From NCBI GenBank assembly GCA_030761205.1, contig JAULJL010000028.1, positions 22,263,516 through 22,327,515 on the forward strand: 64,000 bases of DNA. Direction: 5' to 3'. Source of the DNA: Fremontodendron californicum (taxonomy: Eukaryota; Streptophyta; Magnoliopsida; Malvales; Malvaceae). The notes beneath the pieces were generated by a model. That model searched no databases, had not been told where the DNA came from, and was given only the letters and a program-made list of their open reading frames with translations. A program made the translations under genes and the position numbers. Below, piece by piece: positions 1 to 11,618 of the stretch (its first letter is position 1; each line of letters begins with the position of its first letter).

Positions 1-3000
1 TTACTAAAGCTGATAATTCGTGTATTCATATTATATTTATGTATTTTTTTTCGTGTTATAATAATGTTTAACGTATTTTATATTTATATAAATTTTATCG
101 TGTTAATAATTTATTTTATATAAATTTTAACACATTCGTATATTCGTGTCGTGTTCGTATTTTTTCGTGTCATATCGTGTTTTGTGTCATGTTTTAATTA
201 TTTCTTTGTATCGTATCGCATATATTAGACCATGCACTGCTAACAAAACCCAAAATTAATCATGCAAGTTAAGCTTATATTTCATTTTGTTAGATAAATT
301 TGATAAAACTAAAGTAAAATAATGCGTTTAAATTGTTTTTTATTTGGAAAAAAAAAAAAAAACGATGAACTCTGTCCTTTGAACATAATAAATGGACCAC
401 GTTTAAGAGAAGGAAGGTCCAACCCTTGCAGCCTTGCCCAAAGCTAAGATTTCTTTAAGGTAAGAAATTACTAGGCTTTGTGTTACTATAAAATCCAATA
501 TGTCTTAAGAAGGCCCAGCCCAAGTAGTTTATAACCAAACACAAGCTTTCTCTCATTTTACCAATGGCAAGCACCCAAACGAATTATTAAACCAGTTTGA
601 ATAGAAAAAACCCCATCTCTTTCGAACGAATCCAAATCCTTTGTCCCAATTTTTTTTTGGCTATATTCGACGAGCTGCGAGTTCGGTTTTTTATTCTTTT
701 CATAACCATTTTATTTTTAGTATTTGACTCGATTCTTTATCTAATAAAAAGAATCGATTTCTCTTAAAAAAAAAAAAAACACGGATACAAAGACGATGCA
801 AATAAAGAAGATAGTGTCGTGGAATTCACATGTTCGATCACCGAAAAAATACCGATCGATCGTATTTGTATTTCGTAACCACCATTAAACAATTGAAAAC
901 AAACGAAGAAAAGAACAACACCACCGAAAAAACGGACCCGCAGCTCGTTATGAGTAGGGGTACGTATAGGAGCAGGGAAATGAGGACAGAGGATTTCTAT
1001 TCCCTTCAAACACGGTCACGATTTAAAAAATCCCATATCCTAGTCTATATTATCCAGATTCGATGATGATTGTTAAATACGAATATGTGTCTGATACGAG
1101 TATTTTTAACTTTTTTAAAAGTTTTTTTATATATTTATAAGATGACATATATCTTCATATCTATGTTGAACACAGATATCGAACACAAATACTTAAAAAT
1201 AATAATAATAAACAGTCCAAATCACATAAATCTTAGTTACAAAGATGATAAATTCTTTTTAATTACTTCTAAAATTAAAAGTTCAAAGCATGTTTGGTCT
1301 GACTAAACTGAGAAAAAAAGTGCTATTGAATATCTTTGATTTGCTCAAACATTTTTCTTAAATTTGTTTATCAGCTTCACATTGTAAGCCTTTTTTTTTT
1401 TCCTTTTCAAAAGCTCTAATTTAGAGCTTAAAGTTTTAGCCTCTAGAAGCTTTAAATTAAAGGTTCGCTTAATTTATGCCTATAGACACTAATTAAAAAT
1501 TATTTTTTTACTATTTTAATAAAATATTTTACATTTAATACATTATTTTTACTAAATTAAAAAATAATAATAATAAATTAATTATATTTTTTTATATATA
1601 TATCACCTTAATAAATGCCGGTGAAACTGGTTAACATTTCTCTTAAATTAATAACTGTTTAAAAATCCTGTTTGATCCAACTTCAGCTTTATAAAGTAGA
1701 GAAAATATTTCTGGGAAACAAGATTATCAACGAAATTGAGTGCAATGATTGGAAATGTATGAAAATGAAACCATAATCTTGCTTTGACAACAATGGTGGG
1801 AACTGGGAAACCTTTCGATTGACAAAAAGACAAGAAAAGCCGGATTTTCTCAAACTGTAATCGGGCAGGGAAAAAAAGGAAGAAAAGTTTCTGCACAACT
1901 TTCAACTGTTTAAATCGGGAAAAGAAGGATTAGCTGTACACCATTTCGACATTATTAGCGCGTAAACACGTCTTAACAATGACGAAGGAACTTTAATCGT
2001 TACTCCGATTTTTTTTTTTTTAAATATTCGTGTATAACATATATTTGAATATGCGTATAAAAATATAATTTTTTAAAATCTTCAAAATACATGAAAAAAC
2101 TTAAAAAAAAAAACTGAACATACCTGTATCGGATATATATTCGTATCCGATACTTACATCCGAATCCGAATAATATAATTTAATCATGCTCACTTCTATT
2201 TTATCATTATTCATTGCTAGCTGATCATGTATAATACACACTGTATCTTGTACCAGAACTGGAAATATAACCTAAGAAGGATACGAATTACTTTAAGAAA
2301 TGTAAGGAAAAAGCATTGTTAGCCCTTCAGACAATGAGAACTTGGAGTAGATATAGTAATTTTGGACATGAGAGATATAAGAAAAATAATTAAAACATAA
2401 TAAAATAATAACACAAATATATTATCTTGTCAAAATTTATATAATACAAATTATTGTATCAAAATTTATATAAATATATAATATTTTAAATACGATTATG
2501 ACAAAAAAAAAAAACTCCAACATAATATGAATACACAAATTGGATAAACTGGGAGCAAAATGGATCACATAAAAGAATGCTAGTTTAAGTGAGGGCTCAG
2601 GGGACATGGAGGATGGGCAGAAACCAGATTGCCCCCACCAGGTTCCCCACTTTGAACAAACCAACATCCTAAACATCAATCTGTCCTACAAAGATTCCCC
2701 TCAACAATCCCAATAACAAAAAAAAAAGTTTTTTTTTTTTTTTTTCTAAAAATGTTTTTAAATTAGTACACAAGTAAGCATCTTGAGAAATTAATTGATA
2801 GATGAAAAGAATAAATAAAATAAGAAAGAAACTCATTTAGCAGGAATAAAATTTAAATAGTGGTCGTTATTTTGAAGTTTCGATTATTTTCGTAATCAAT
2901 ATTCATCATTCATATTTACCGTGATAACATTTATTATATCCGAAAAACAATAAACACAAATCTAATGCACACTGTCTTTCTTGTCTAGTGGTCTAAATGT

Positions 3001-3146
3001 TGTAGGAGAAGAAGCAAATGGCAGTAATACCTGAGAAGAAATTGAAGGGTAATGTGGTAAATATTGGGGAGGTTCTTCTTTGTTCTTACCAACAATGAAT
3101 TTAAGGAAAGACCCCCTCTAACTCTTCTGTTAAAATTGGTGTACTG
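1..3146. other. AT-rich intergenic region with decayed repeats
   Basis: No gene can be supported here. Positions 1-235 and about 2340-2510 hold decayed copies of a dispersed repeat rich in cacgaatacacgaa / gtcaaaatttatataa motifs; other copies lie near 11790-11965, 14875-15070, 22090-22255 and 34470-34620. A degenerate relative of the CTATG MITE family may lie at about 1065-1200. A clearer CTATG copy lies at 1999-2177. The short open frames here are AT-rich and show no protein family. Confidence 0.6.
1999..2177 (-). mobile_element. CTATG-family MITE, copy 1
   Basis: The internal order matches the better copies in reverse orientation (tccgat, then an A/T-rich centre, then gtatccgatacttacatccgaat). 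The flanks ctttaatc (1991-1998) and atttaatc (2178-2185) form a 7/8 target site duplication. The left terminal bases are lost. Intergenic. Confidence 0.6.
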
Positions 3147-3884
3147 TTAAACAGCTTTAACACCAGAATTTTGAAGGGAAATATTACCACCATTTCTGTG
3201 TACGCTTTTCTCAGCTTCTAGCATCAATTTTCTTAGAAGCTTCTCTTCAGCATCCCTTAAGAACTTGAACTTTGGAGGAGGTGAAGATGGCAGCTTATTT
3301 AACTCTGCATCTGTGGATGATTCAAAGAGAGGATTGAAATTGAATCCATGGCAGTGATAAGAATAATCTAAGGGGTTCAAATTAGGAGGTGACTTCAATG
3401 GTGGAGAAGCCAAAGGACTAAGAATCAAGCTCCTTGTTCTTGATCCATTTTCTGACTCCAAATCTTCCTTAGATTCTTCATTGATTGTGAAGAGAAATCT
3501 TGGTGGACCTGCCAGATTGTGTAGTCTCATGAGCTCTGATTCAACACCCTCTTCTCCAAAACCCTTTAGCAGCAAATCTTTGGTTGAGCCAAGTTCCAGG
3601 TCTGGCTCAATTACACCATTGAAATCAAAATCATGGTCTTTAACTAGATCTTGGTTTTTGGTGCTGGAAGTGGATGCTGCATGCAAGGAAGCTGATTTCT
3701 TCCAGCAGAAAAGTTGAATAAACTCCTTTGCATAGTTGCTGTAATATTCATCTTCCTCAACTTCTGAGCTAGCAATTATTCTCTTCTTCCACCAAAGCAA
3801 ATAGTAAAGCTCAGCAACAAGAGCCAGTAAAAGACAACCAAAAACCAAACTTAAACCAACGCCTAATCCACTGAAAGATTTCAT
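3147..3884 (-). CDS. Plant single-pass membrane protein, unknown function
   Basis: A complete one-exon frame of 245 residues. Residues about 7-31 (LGVGLSLVFGCLLLALVAEL onward) form one strong hydrophobic segment right after the start, followed by the basic stop-transfer WWKKR, so the protein is probably anchored by its N-terminus with a long soluble tail. The tail has an acidic patch (EVEEDEYY), a conserved-looking GPPRFLFTINEESKEDLES block near residues 125-145, a Pro/Ser-rich stretch, and a C-terminal charged helix (PPPKFKFLRDAEEKLLRKLM). This pattern is familiar from a plant-specific uncharacterised family; I know of no tested function. No intron, and an A/T-rich leader upstream on the minus strand. 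Confidence is high that it is a gene and low for any role. Confidence 0.85.
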   Translation of the reverse strand: MKSFSGLGVGLSLVFGCLLLALVAELYYLLWWKKRIIASSEVEEDEYYSNYAKEFIQLFCWKKSASLHAASTSSTKNQDLVKDHDFDFNGVIEPDLELGSTKDLLLKGFGEEGVESELMRLHNLAGPPRFLFTINEESKEDLESENGSRTRSLILSPLASPPLKSPPNLNPLDYSYHCHGFNFNPLFESSTDAELNKLPSSPPPKFKFLRDAEEKLLRKLMLEAEKSVHRNGGNISLQNSGVKAV

Positions 3885-4635
3885 CTTTGCTTGGAAATTT
3901 CACATCTCTTGAATATATCTAATCTTGATTTTGCAAATTCCACAAAATTCTTTCTCTCTCAGCTCTTTACCAAATATATATAAATAAATAAAAAAAACCT
4001 TTAAATCATGCCAGAACTTCCATCTGAGTTGCATAAAGCCATAAATCAAATCAAAAGCCCATTTTCTAAAGGAAACAACAATGGAATATTGAAGTAGCTA
4101 GGGAAAAAATAGAACCCAAAAGACCCAAGATATTTTTTCAGTTTTTACTGCAATTCACAAGCTAAGATTCGTTGTGGTAAAGCATTAGGGGCCATGTATA
4201 TTTGCCTAGAACACACGCCAGGAGGAATCTAAGGAAGTGCTGAGTAAATTTCACTATAGATAAAAAAACAAAAAAAAAAACTTACCTTATTCGTCCAAAA
4301 TTTCTCAGCAATAAGGGAACCCCACAAAAACAGTGACAGATTATAGCCAATGGGAACAAATATCTTAGCTTGGAATAGAAAATGAAAGGAAAACTATTTA
4401 GTGGAAGTTGAAAACTGAAGACAGATTGAATTGTAAAAAAAAAGAATGTTGAAGAGAGAGAGAGACAGTGTAGACAGACTATAGCCAATGGGCAAATCTT
4501 TGTACAATAATGGTGAAGTGTGTGGAAATGGCAATGGCTAGAGAGAGCAGCTCACATGGGCAGGTGAAGGTTTTGAAAAGAAAATTATAAAAAAAAAATG
4601 TGTAGTCTCGACTCCACTAAACCTGTGTTTTTTTT

Positions 4636-5084
4636 TAGAGTGTCAACGAAATATTTGATCTCAAGTTATTCAGATTTAATTTGAAAAAAAAATTAAAATT
4701 TGGCTCAATCATTGTCGAATTCGAGTTCAAGCAGTTCAAGCTATCGAACGAACCGAATTCAAGTAACTCACAAGCCTAATTGGGATTTTTTATTTTTAAT
4801 ATATATTATTTTTAATTAGTATTGAAAAATCTCAATTTCAATTCGAACTCGAGTTCGAGCACAAATAATCGAGTTTGAAGTCGAGCATGAAAATCGAGTT
4901 CATTTTTTATTAATTAAACGAGCCTAATCGAGCGAGATCGAATAGTTTAATTTTTATCTCGAATCGAGCTTGAGCTTTAAAAGTAAAACTCGATTGAACT
5001 CAAACAAAACCTCAAATTTCGAGTTAAATTCGAACTCGTTCTTACAACTTAAGCTTGACTCGACTCAATTACAACCCTACTTGT
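4636..5084. mobile_element. TCGAG-rich hAT-like MITE, diverged copy
   Basis: The segment runs from agagtgtcaacgaa to acaaccctacttg and is packed with TCGAG/CTCGA motifs (aactcgagttcgagc and similar). It aligns by eye to the better copies at 6846-7276 and 11170-11618, which end in TAGGGGTGTAA-type inverted repeats. I could not see a clean target duplication here, so the ends are approximate. Confidence 0.65.
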
Positions 5085-5164
5085 TCTAATTATCATTCAG
5101 AATAGTGTCTAACGTTCATAAAAATTAGTATTATACCAACAAAAAAAAAAAAAAAAAGCATGTG

Positions 5165-5632
5165 ATCAAAAACCGTGTGGAAGCATATACTGCAGCTGTT
5201 TGGATTACAAAGAATAGTTGCTGAATGGAATGAGGAGCTACAGTGGGCGATGAGCAGACTCAAAGGTAAAGCTTTCATTTCAGTCCTGATAAGAGTGGCT
5301 TAGGCAGCTTTTATTTACCAGATATGGCAGGAAAGAAATAGAAAAGTTTATTCCTCAAGAGAATGCTATGAGATACAAGTTGTGAACCTAATAAAGGATA
5401 CAATTAAAATGAGTTTTTTTTTTTTTTTTTTACTTAAAAGGAATTGCTGGAGATACTGTGAATAGAAGACTGCAAGAATTAGGGGTTTCATATCACTTTA
5501 CTTCCATAACACTTGATTTTGTATTCTTTTGTTTGTTTAGTTTTGAAACTGTAATTCTTTGCAGGGATCTTGTATGACTGTAGCAGGTTTGCTGCTTTGA
5601 ATAAATAATACAACGTTTATCCAAAAAAAAAA
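5165..5632 (+). mobile_element. 5'-truncated LINE, 3' end with reverse transcriptase tail
   Basis: The frame reads RIVAEWNEELQWAMSRLKGK, then FISVLIRVA, a TAG stop, then AAFIYQIWQERNRKVYSS. This is the C-terminal zinc-binding tail typical of plant L1-type LINE reverse transcriptases; the stop replaces a Trp that is usual at this place. A non-coding 3' end with aataaataa and an A-run follows. The flanks aaaaaaagcatgtga (ending about 5164) and aaaaaaatcatgtga (ending 5640) look like a target duplication made by LINE insertion. It is a dead, 5'-truncated copy. Confidence 0.75.
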
Positions 5633-5636
5633 TCAT

Positions 5637-5960
5637 GTGAGTTTGGAAATCTTAATCCAAAGTCTATTCAAACTGAAAGTAATTGAAAAACTTGGAGAAA
5701 GGTTATCTACATAACTATTGTACTAAAAACTATCCCAAAAAAAATAATAATAATGTGAGTTTGGAAATCTTAATCCAAAGTCTATTCAAACTGAAAGTAT
5801 TTGAACAACTTAGAGAAAGGTTATCTACATGACTATTGTACTAAAAACTATCCAAAAAAAATCATGTGAGTTTGGAAATCTTAATCCAAATTCTATTCAA
5901 ACTGAAAGTATTTGAACAACTTGGAGAAAGGTTATCTACATGACTATTGTACTAAAAACT
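5637..5960. repeat. Three tandem units of 111-118 bp
   Basis: Units begin gtgagtttggaaatcttaat at 5637, 5755 and 5866. They are nearly identical (for example ctattcaaactgaaagta and ggttatctaca in each) and are joined by A-rich linkers ending tatccaaaaaaa. The first unit begins right after the LINE tail. Confidence 0.9.
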
Positions 5961-5969
5961 AAAAGAATA

Positions 5970-6600
5970 ACAAACGAAACCGAATCGATTAAGTATTGGA
6001 TCAAGATAATTAGTATCGTATTAGTAGACACGTATTATTTTTGTTCTAATATTGATACATATTGATATCGGTGAGTTTGACATAACATTTTGGATTTATC
6101 GATATTTTTCAAATATTTATATGTAGCATATTTTCAAGTTTTTAATAAAATATATATTATTTACATCCATTACATGCATACATATATATATATATATATA
6201 TGGTTTTATACAAATATAAATTTTAAATATTTAATATCTAAAAATTTTAAACATCAAATAAGTAAAATAAATATTTAAATATTTAAAAAATATAATAAAT
6301 TATGATTAATTATGTTCAATAACTTAATTTAATAAACATATTTTATTTTTAAATAAAATTATGAAAAAAATAAAAATATCATGACAAAAAAATATTGAAA
6401 TTGATTTAAAAAATCAAATAAGTGATTTTTTTATAAAAAATTAAAATATTGTATCAACCGATACGGACCGAAATATATCGATATTGATCGATACTAATTG
6501 ATACGATCAGTACGGATCGATATAAAAATCGAAATGATATAAAATTGATATCTTTTTGTTTTATTTTAAAAATGATACATATGAATCGATATGATATTGA
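5970..6600. repeat. Dispersed repeat rich in GATATCG motifs
   Basis: The two ends are rich in cgatat / gatacg motifs (aaccgaatcgatt at left, ccgatacggaccgaaatat and gatcgatactaattgat at right) around a long A/T-only core with a (TA)n run near 6181-6200. The arrangement resembles a MITE with repeated subterminal motifs, but I could not fix its ends. Confidence 0.45.
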
Positions 6601-6845
6601 TGGGACCCCAATCACTTTAATGTCCCCACTTGGGTTAGAAGCTAGCGCTACCTAGCTCGGCAATTAGTCAAATAGATAAGCTTCAAGATCGACAGTTTCA
6701 CAGTCTAAGATTGGCTAGATTAAACTAGGCTAGACTAGCCATGAAATGGATTGGGCTCTTAACTCCTTCGAGGAATCCCTATATAAAAGACCCACCACCA
6801 CCAAGATCTGGCTCTTCCCTTCCCCAAAGAGTCACGACCCATTAC

Positions 6846-7276
6846 TAAGGTGTAATCGAGCTGAGTCGAGTTCGAATACTGAGAAGCTCGATTCGAAACT
6901 TGAGGCTCGAAACTCGGTTCGAGCTCGATCGAGTATCATTTTTTAAGCTCGAGCTCGGCTCGAGATAAAATCGAACTATTCGAGCTCGACTCGATTAGGC
7001 TCGTTTATATACTCGAGCTCGAGCTCGAATTAAGGGTTTTTAAGTATGTATATATATATTAAGGGTAAAATTGTAAATTAATAATAAAAATATTATAAAT
7101 AAAAAGCTCGATTAGGCTCGTGAGCTGCTCGAATCGGGTATTAAGATACTCGAACTCGGCTCGCTCGATAGCTCGAGCTGCTCGAGCTCGGCTCGATAAT
7201 GACCGAATCGAATTCGAGTTTTTTTCGAGTAGAACTCGAGTAACTTACGAGCACAGGTGTCTCGTTTACACCCCTA
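6846..7276. mobile_element. TCGAG-rich hAT-like MITE with perfect 8-bp duplication
   Basis: A 431-bp element starts taaggtgtaatcgagc and ends ctcgtttacacccct(a), giving TAGGGGTGTAA-type inverted ends. The 8-bp flank cccattac is present at 6838-6845 and again at 7277-7284. Subterminal zones are made almost wholly of CTCGAG/TCGAGC motifs. No coding capacity. 8-bp duplications and such ends fit the hAT superfamily (inference). Confidence 0.85.
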
Positions 7277-7284
7277 CCCATTAC

Positions 7285-8104
7285 CCAAATAAATAAATAA
7301 ATAAAAACTTAAATAGTTTTCTTCCTTCCAATCTCAACGTATCTTTCTTCCCTCAAAGTTTCATTTTGACCATTTTCATATTTTTCTATTCACTTATCAC
7401 TTACCAATTATCATTTTCCTTTTTGTAGTTTTCTCCTATCAAAATTATAAGTCGTCACCGTCACTTCACGTCGCGTAAATGACGCTGACGTTGTTGTTTT
7501 TTTTGTCTTAACAAAAACTAATATGCCGAAATTAAACGGTTTTTTAAACGGTAGCCGTTATATTTGCTTTCCTCTTCAATTTCTGTCTCGCCCTAGGCCA
7601 AACTCCTTCCTTGCCTGCCAAAGATGAAAATTTGCCTAAGAAAGATCTCTCTTACGGGGGATTCTATGCCAAGATTCAAAGGGTAAATGTTTCAATTTCT
7701 CTACCAGATTTTCTTTGTTTTTCCTGCTTTAGATTAATACTACTATATTTTATTCTTCATAGGATTTTCTCTAGGTAGGGCAAGAAAAAAAGGTGATATT
7801 TTTTTTGATGATTTTCGTTAATGAAAGTTCATTACGTTCTAATTCAGAAGTGAAATATGTTTGGGTTTTTTTCCATTTTGTTAGTTTCATCAGCTTTGGG
7901 TTTGATTTGGTGAGATTGTAAGTTGTTGTTGGATAAGGGAAGCAAAAAGTGATTTTTTTTTTTTACGATATTCATCAATGAGTTGAAGTGAAGGATTATT
8001 GGGCTTTTTTCTTCTTTTTTATGTTGGTTTGATGAGCTTGGTGTTGATTTGCTGAGATTGAAAGTAGTTCTTTGGACTAAAAGGGAATAAGGTCTAAGAA
8101 AAAA
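7285..8104 (+). promoter_or_regulatory. Upstream and leader region of the HSP20-like gene
   Basis: No protein is encoded. The stretch from about 7560 is T-rich with likely transcribed sequence (ctcttcaatttctgtctcgccc). A splice donor-like gggtaaatg at about 7681 and T-rich tracts before 8098 would fit an intron in the leader, but this is not proven by sequence alone. Confidence 0.35.
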
Positions 8105-9619
8105 ATGGGAGAAGATTTGCTCACAAGCTTGTCTATTGAAAATCACCACCCATCAACAATTTTATCTATGGATTCAAGTAAAATCTTTCATGAGGAATTA
8201 GATAGAGAGATGAACCGATCAATTGCTCTTTCTAGACCACCTGATATTAATCTTATTCCTCTATCTGCTGAGCCTAGTCCTCCACAATCATGGAATTATG
8301 ATCCATTAGATATGTTAGATGTTGGTCTTGGAACCCAAGTTAATGAGGCTGATACTTTGATTACTGTGTCCAAAAGCGGGCGAAAATGTGCCAAGAGATT
8401 AGATAGTGTTTGGGGTGCTTGGTTTTTCTTTAGTTATTATTTTAAGCCTGTTTTTAATGAGAAATCGAAAGTGAAGGTGACAACAAGGGATGGAAGCGGA
8501 GTTTCAGGGTTTGATAAGTCCGATCTTGAGCTAGAGGTGTTTCTTGTTCAGCACGATATGGAGAATATGTATATGTGGGTTTTTAAGGAGAGGCCTGAGA
8601 ATGCATTGGGTAAGATGCAGTTGAGGAGTTACATGAATGGGCATTCGCGTCAAGGGGAACGACCTTTTCCATTTAGTGCTGATAAGGGGTTCGTCCGATC
8701 ACATAGGATGCAGCGAAAGCATTATAGGGGTCTTTCTAATCCTCAGTGTGTGCACGGAATTAAGGTCGTTCCGTCACCAAATCTCAAGGGTCTTAATGAA
8801 CAAGAGCAAAAGAGGTGGATGGAACTTACTGGAAGGGACCTGAACTTCTTAGTTCCACCTGAAGCAAGTGAATTTTGTACTTGGAGGAACCTTACTAACA
8901 CAGAATTTGAGCTTGATAGACCCCTTCTTCCACCTTTGAAAACTCACCCACAGCCTCATCCGAAAAAGCTGCTTAATGGATCTGGTTTAAATTTGTCGAC
9001 TCGGCCATCAAACCATGCAAACGGTGGTGTTATGGATCTCTCCCCTGTCAGCAACAAGAGGAAGAAGGATTTGTTTCTAAATGGCAATGATGAAGACTGT
9101 TGTTTGCTCATTAATCAGCATAATGATAGGGTTAATGATACAGAGATGCACCCAATTGAACCACCTTGGTTGAATGAGTTTAGTGGAGTAATGAGAAATG
9201 TTTACGGGCCGGTTACAGCTGCAAAAACTATTTATGAGGATGAACAAGGATACCTAATTATCATCAGCTTGCCTTTTGCTGATCTTAAAAGGGTCAAAGT
9301 TACTTGGTGGAATAATCTGACGCATGGTGTTGTAAAGATATCATCTATAAGCACAGCTTGCAAGCCCTTTATTAAGAGAAACGATCGAACATTCAAGCTT
9401 ACCGATCCATCTCCCGAGCATTGTCCGCATGGAGAGTTCATAAGGGAAATACCTCTACCGACCCGGATTCCCGATGATGCTAAGCTTGAAGCATATGGTG
9501 ATGAAACAGGAACTGTTCTTGAAATCATAGTCCCGAAGCACCGTACAGGTCCGGAAGAACACGAGGTTCGCATCTGCCTTCGTCCTCACCTCGGACCAAA
9601 TGAGCTATTGCTCTCATGA
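8105..9619 (+). CDS. HSP20-like (alpha-crystallin fold) plant protein
   Basis: A complete one-exon frame of 504 residues. The C-terminal part from about residue 366 (VYGPVTAAKTIYEDEQGYLI, SLPFADLKRVKV, then TGTVLEIIVPKHR near the end) reads as an alpha-crystallin/HSP20-type beta sandwich, placed much later than in ordinary small heat-shock proteins of 150-200 residues. The first 350 residues are plant-specific, with a Trp-rich block (VWGAWFFFSYYFKPVFNE), a conserved-looking VHGIKVVPSPNLKGLNEQEQ segment and a basic SNKRKKD patch that could be nuclear targeting. Arabidopsis has long proteins of this kind labelled HSP20-like chaperone superfamily; chaperone activity is not shown. Start chosen at the first Met of the frame (aaaaaaATGGGAG). 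Confidence 0.88.
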   Translation: MGEDLLTSLSIENHHPSTILSMDSSKIFHEELDREMNRSIALSRPPDINLIPLSAEPSPPQSWNYDPLDMLDVGLGTQVNEADTLITVSKSGRKCAKRLDSVWGAWFFFSYYFKPVFNEKSKVKVTTRDGSGVSGFDKSDLELEVFLVQHDMENMYMWVFKERPENALGKMQLRSYMNGHSRQGERPFPFSADKGFVRSHRMQRKHYRGLSNPQCVHGIKVVPSPNLKGLNEQEQKRWMELTGRDLNFLVPPEASEFCTWRNLTNTEFELDRPLLPPLKTHPQPHPKKLLNGSGLNLSTRPSNHANGGVMDLSPVSNKRKKDLFLNGNDEDCCLLINQHNDRVNDTEMHPIEPPWLNEFSGVMRNVYGPVTAAKTIYEDEQGYLIIISLPFADLKRVKVTWWNNLTHGVVKISSISTACKPFIKRNDRTFKLTDPSPEHCPHGEFIREIPLPTRIPDDAKLEAYGDETGTVLEIIVPKHRTGPEEHEVRICLRPHLGPNELLLS

Positions 9620-9989
9620 CATGAGGAATACACAGATAGGTGTTGTGGTCAATTTTTCCATTATTTTGTATCTTGATCTTTAAGGAAAAATATTTTCAAT
9701 GAAATAAATTTCCATTTTCTTCTTTAATTGTTGCATCTCATATTGATCTTTATAAATATTTGTTATCTTGCATCAAATAGCATGGATCTGGGACTCCTTT
9801 CAAGCTTCAACGTTGAAATTCAGGTGTATATCACCGTATCATACAAGAATGGTGTATGGTAATTCCATTGTTTCTCCTTAATCATTTGCTTGTAGGCCTG
9901 ATAATCTAGCTTTTGTATTTTTTTAAGACATTGAGATAATATTGTTTCTGAAAGTGGCTTTACCTCTTCTCCTTATGGATGAGTAAAAA

Positions 9990-10071
9990 AGTAAATATTT
10001 GTGTCCGATACATATTCGGATATGAGTATGAGGTATGATCCTTCGAATATATGAGTATGAAGTAAATATAT
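9990..10071. mobile_element. CTATG-family MITE fragment
   Basis: Internal part only: gtgtccgatacatattcgga, then tatgagtatgaggtatgatcc, as in the fuller copies. Both terminal inverted repeats are missing. The short repeat aagtaaat flanks it on both sides, which may be a target duplication or chance. Confidence 0.5.
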
Positions 10072-10251
10072 AGTTTAAAATTTCGTGTATATTGCATCTA
10101 AGTCAGCTGGTTTTCGTCAAGCCATTTGATAGCTTGCTCAATTGCATCCTCGATCTTCATCTTATCAGCAGCTGGAAGCTTAGAACTGATCTTTTCTCAT
10201 CCTTCACCACTCAAAATTGCAGCTTATACAAGAGCACCATAGGCAACAGTT

Positions 10252-10778
10252 GGTCAAAGTACTTGAGAGGTCCATGTACTATATAATTTAGTGTAAATTA
10301 GTTACTCTATATAAAATTAGATAATTTAATCTTTATTTTTAAAATTTGAGGTAAAAAGATAAAATCATTAAGTGAACCGTTAAAAAAACTGATGTAGCAT
10401 TTAACATGTGTTTATTGAATGACGTGGATGTCAAATATTGACGCGACACTAATAAAATATATTATTTTAAGATGACATGGATAAAATAAGTAATCAAATT
10501 GTTAAAATGTCACATCAAATATTGAAAATATATTATTTATTTTGTCCACGTCATCTTAAAATAATATATTTTATTGGTGTCATATTAATATTTGACATCA
10601 ACTAAACAGAGATTAAATGTCACATCAGTTTTTTAAAAGGTTCACGTTATACTCGTTAGTGATTTTACGTTTTTTCTTCAAGTTTAAAAGAACAATAATT
10701 AAATTACTCAATTTTACAGTAGAGAGATTAATTTACATTTAGATGATATAGTACAGGATTTCCCAAATACTTTGACGG
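10252..10778. mobile_element. 527-bp foldback (Mutator-like?) MITE
   Basis: Almost the whole element is one inverted repeat. The left arm from ggtcaaagtacttgagaggt matches the complement of the right arm ending atactttgacgg for over 200 bp, including gtgtaaattagttactct / taatctctc and tgtcaaatattgacgcgaca / its complement. Flanks gcaacagtt (10243-10251) and ataacagtt (10779-10787) form a 9-bp duplication with two mismatches. A 9-bp duplication plus very long inverted arms fits non-autonomous MULEs. A diverged relative lies near 44830-45190. Confidence 0.8.
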
Positions 10779-11169
10779 ATAACAGTTCATCAAGATTAAT
10801 GCTCTTGCAAAGCTCTTTCTTTCCCGTTTAATAAGTCTTGCAACAATTGCTGAACTTTTTGGAACCAACAAGAATCACATCATGAACATTGCTTTTTGTT
10901 CATCTTAGCAAACCCCTTAAAACATTTCTCCACTGGCTCCATACATTTCCTAAACATATCCATATTCAACTCCTCGAATCAAGCTCGGGTAATTGTTGTG
11001 TAAAAAACTAAAAATCAATCGCCTCATAGAAAGAATCAATTTCAATTGTAGTTTGAGCAGTACTTGAAGACACCGTCCTCTCTTAGCTCTCTCACAAGCT
11101 GTTCTCAACCTTCTCAAAGCCCTTTGGTTCCCACTATTGTCCTTTTTGTGCTTCGTCTTAAACTCCATC

Positions 11170-11618
11170 GAAAGAGTGTAAACGAGACATTTGTGCTCGT
11201 AAGTTATTTAAGTTAGGCTAAAAAAAAAAATTGAATTCGGCTCGTTCATTGTAGAGTTGAGTTCGAGCTATCGACTATCGAGCTAGCCGAATTCGAGTAT
11301 CCTAATGCTTTACTCGAGTAGTTCACGAGCCTAATCGAGTTTTTATTTTTATTTTTAATTAGTATTGAAAAGTCTCAATTCGAACTCGAGTACAAATAAT
11401 CGAGTTTGAAGTCGAGCATGAGAATCGAGCTCATTTTTTACTAGGTAAACGAGCCTAATCAAGTGAGATCGAACAGTTCGATTTTTATCTCGAATCGTGC
11501 TCGAGCTTTAAAAGTGAAATTCGAGCGAGCTTGAACCGAACTTCGAGCCTCGAATATCAATTCGAGCTCGAACTTCTTACACTTTTAGCTCAACTTGGCT
11601 CGGCTCGATTACACCCCT
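11170..11618. mobile_element. TCGAG-rich hAT-like MITE inside HSP70 pseudogene
   Basis: Begins gaaagagtgtaaacgagac and ends cgattacacccct. It is full of TCGAG motifs and aligns to 6846-7276. Flanks actccatc (11162-11169) and actcctgc (11619-11626) are a 6/8 duplication. The host reading frame (HFVQE before, FKTKHKKD after) confirms the exact insertion point. Confidence 0.85.

Noticed and set aside
9232..9573. A 113-residue minus-strand frame
   Set aside because: It is antisense to the HSP20-like domain and shows no independent features.
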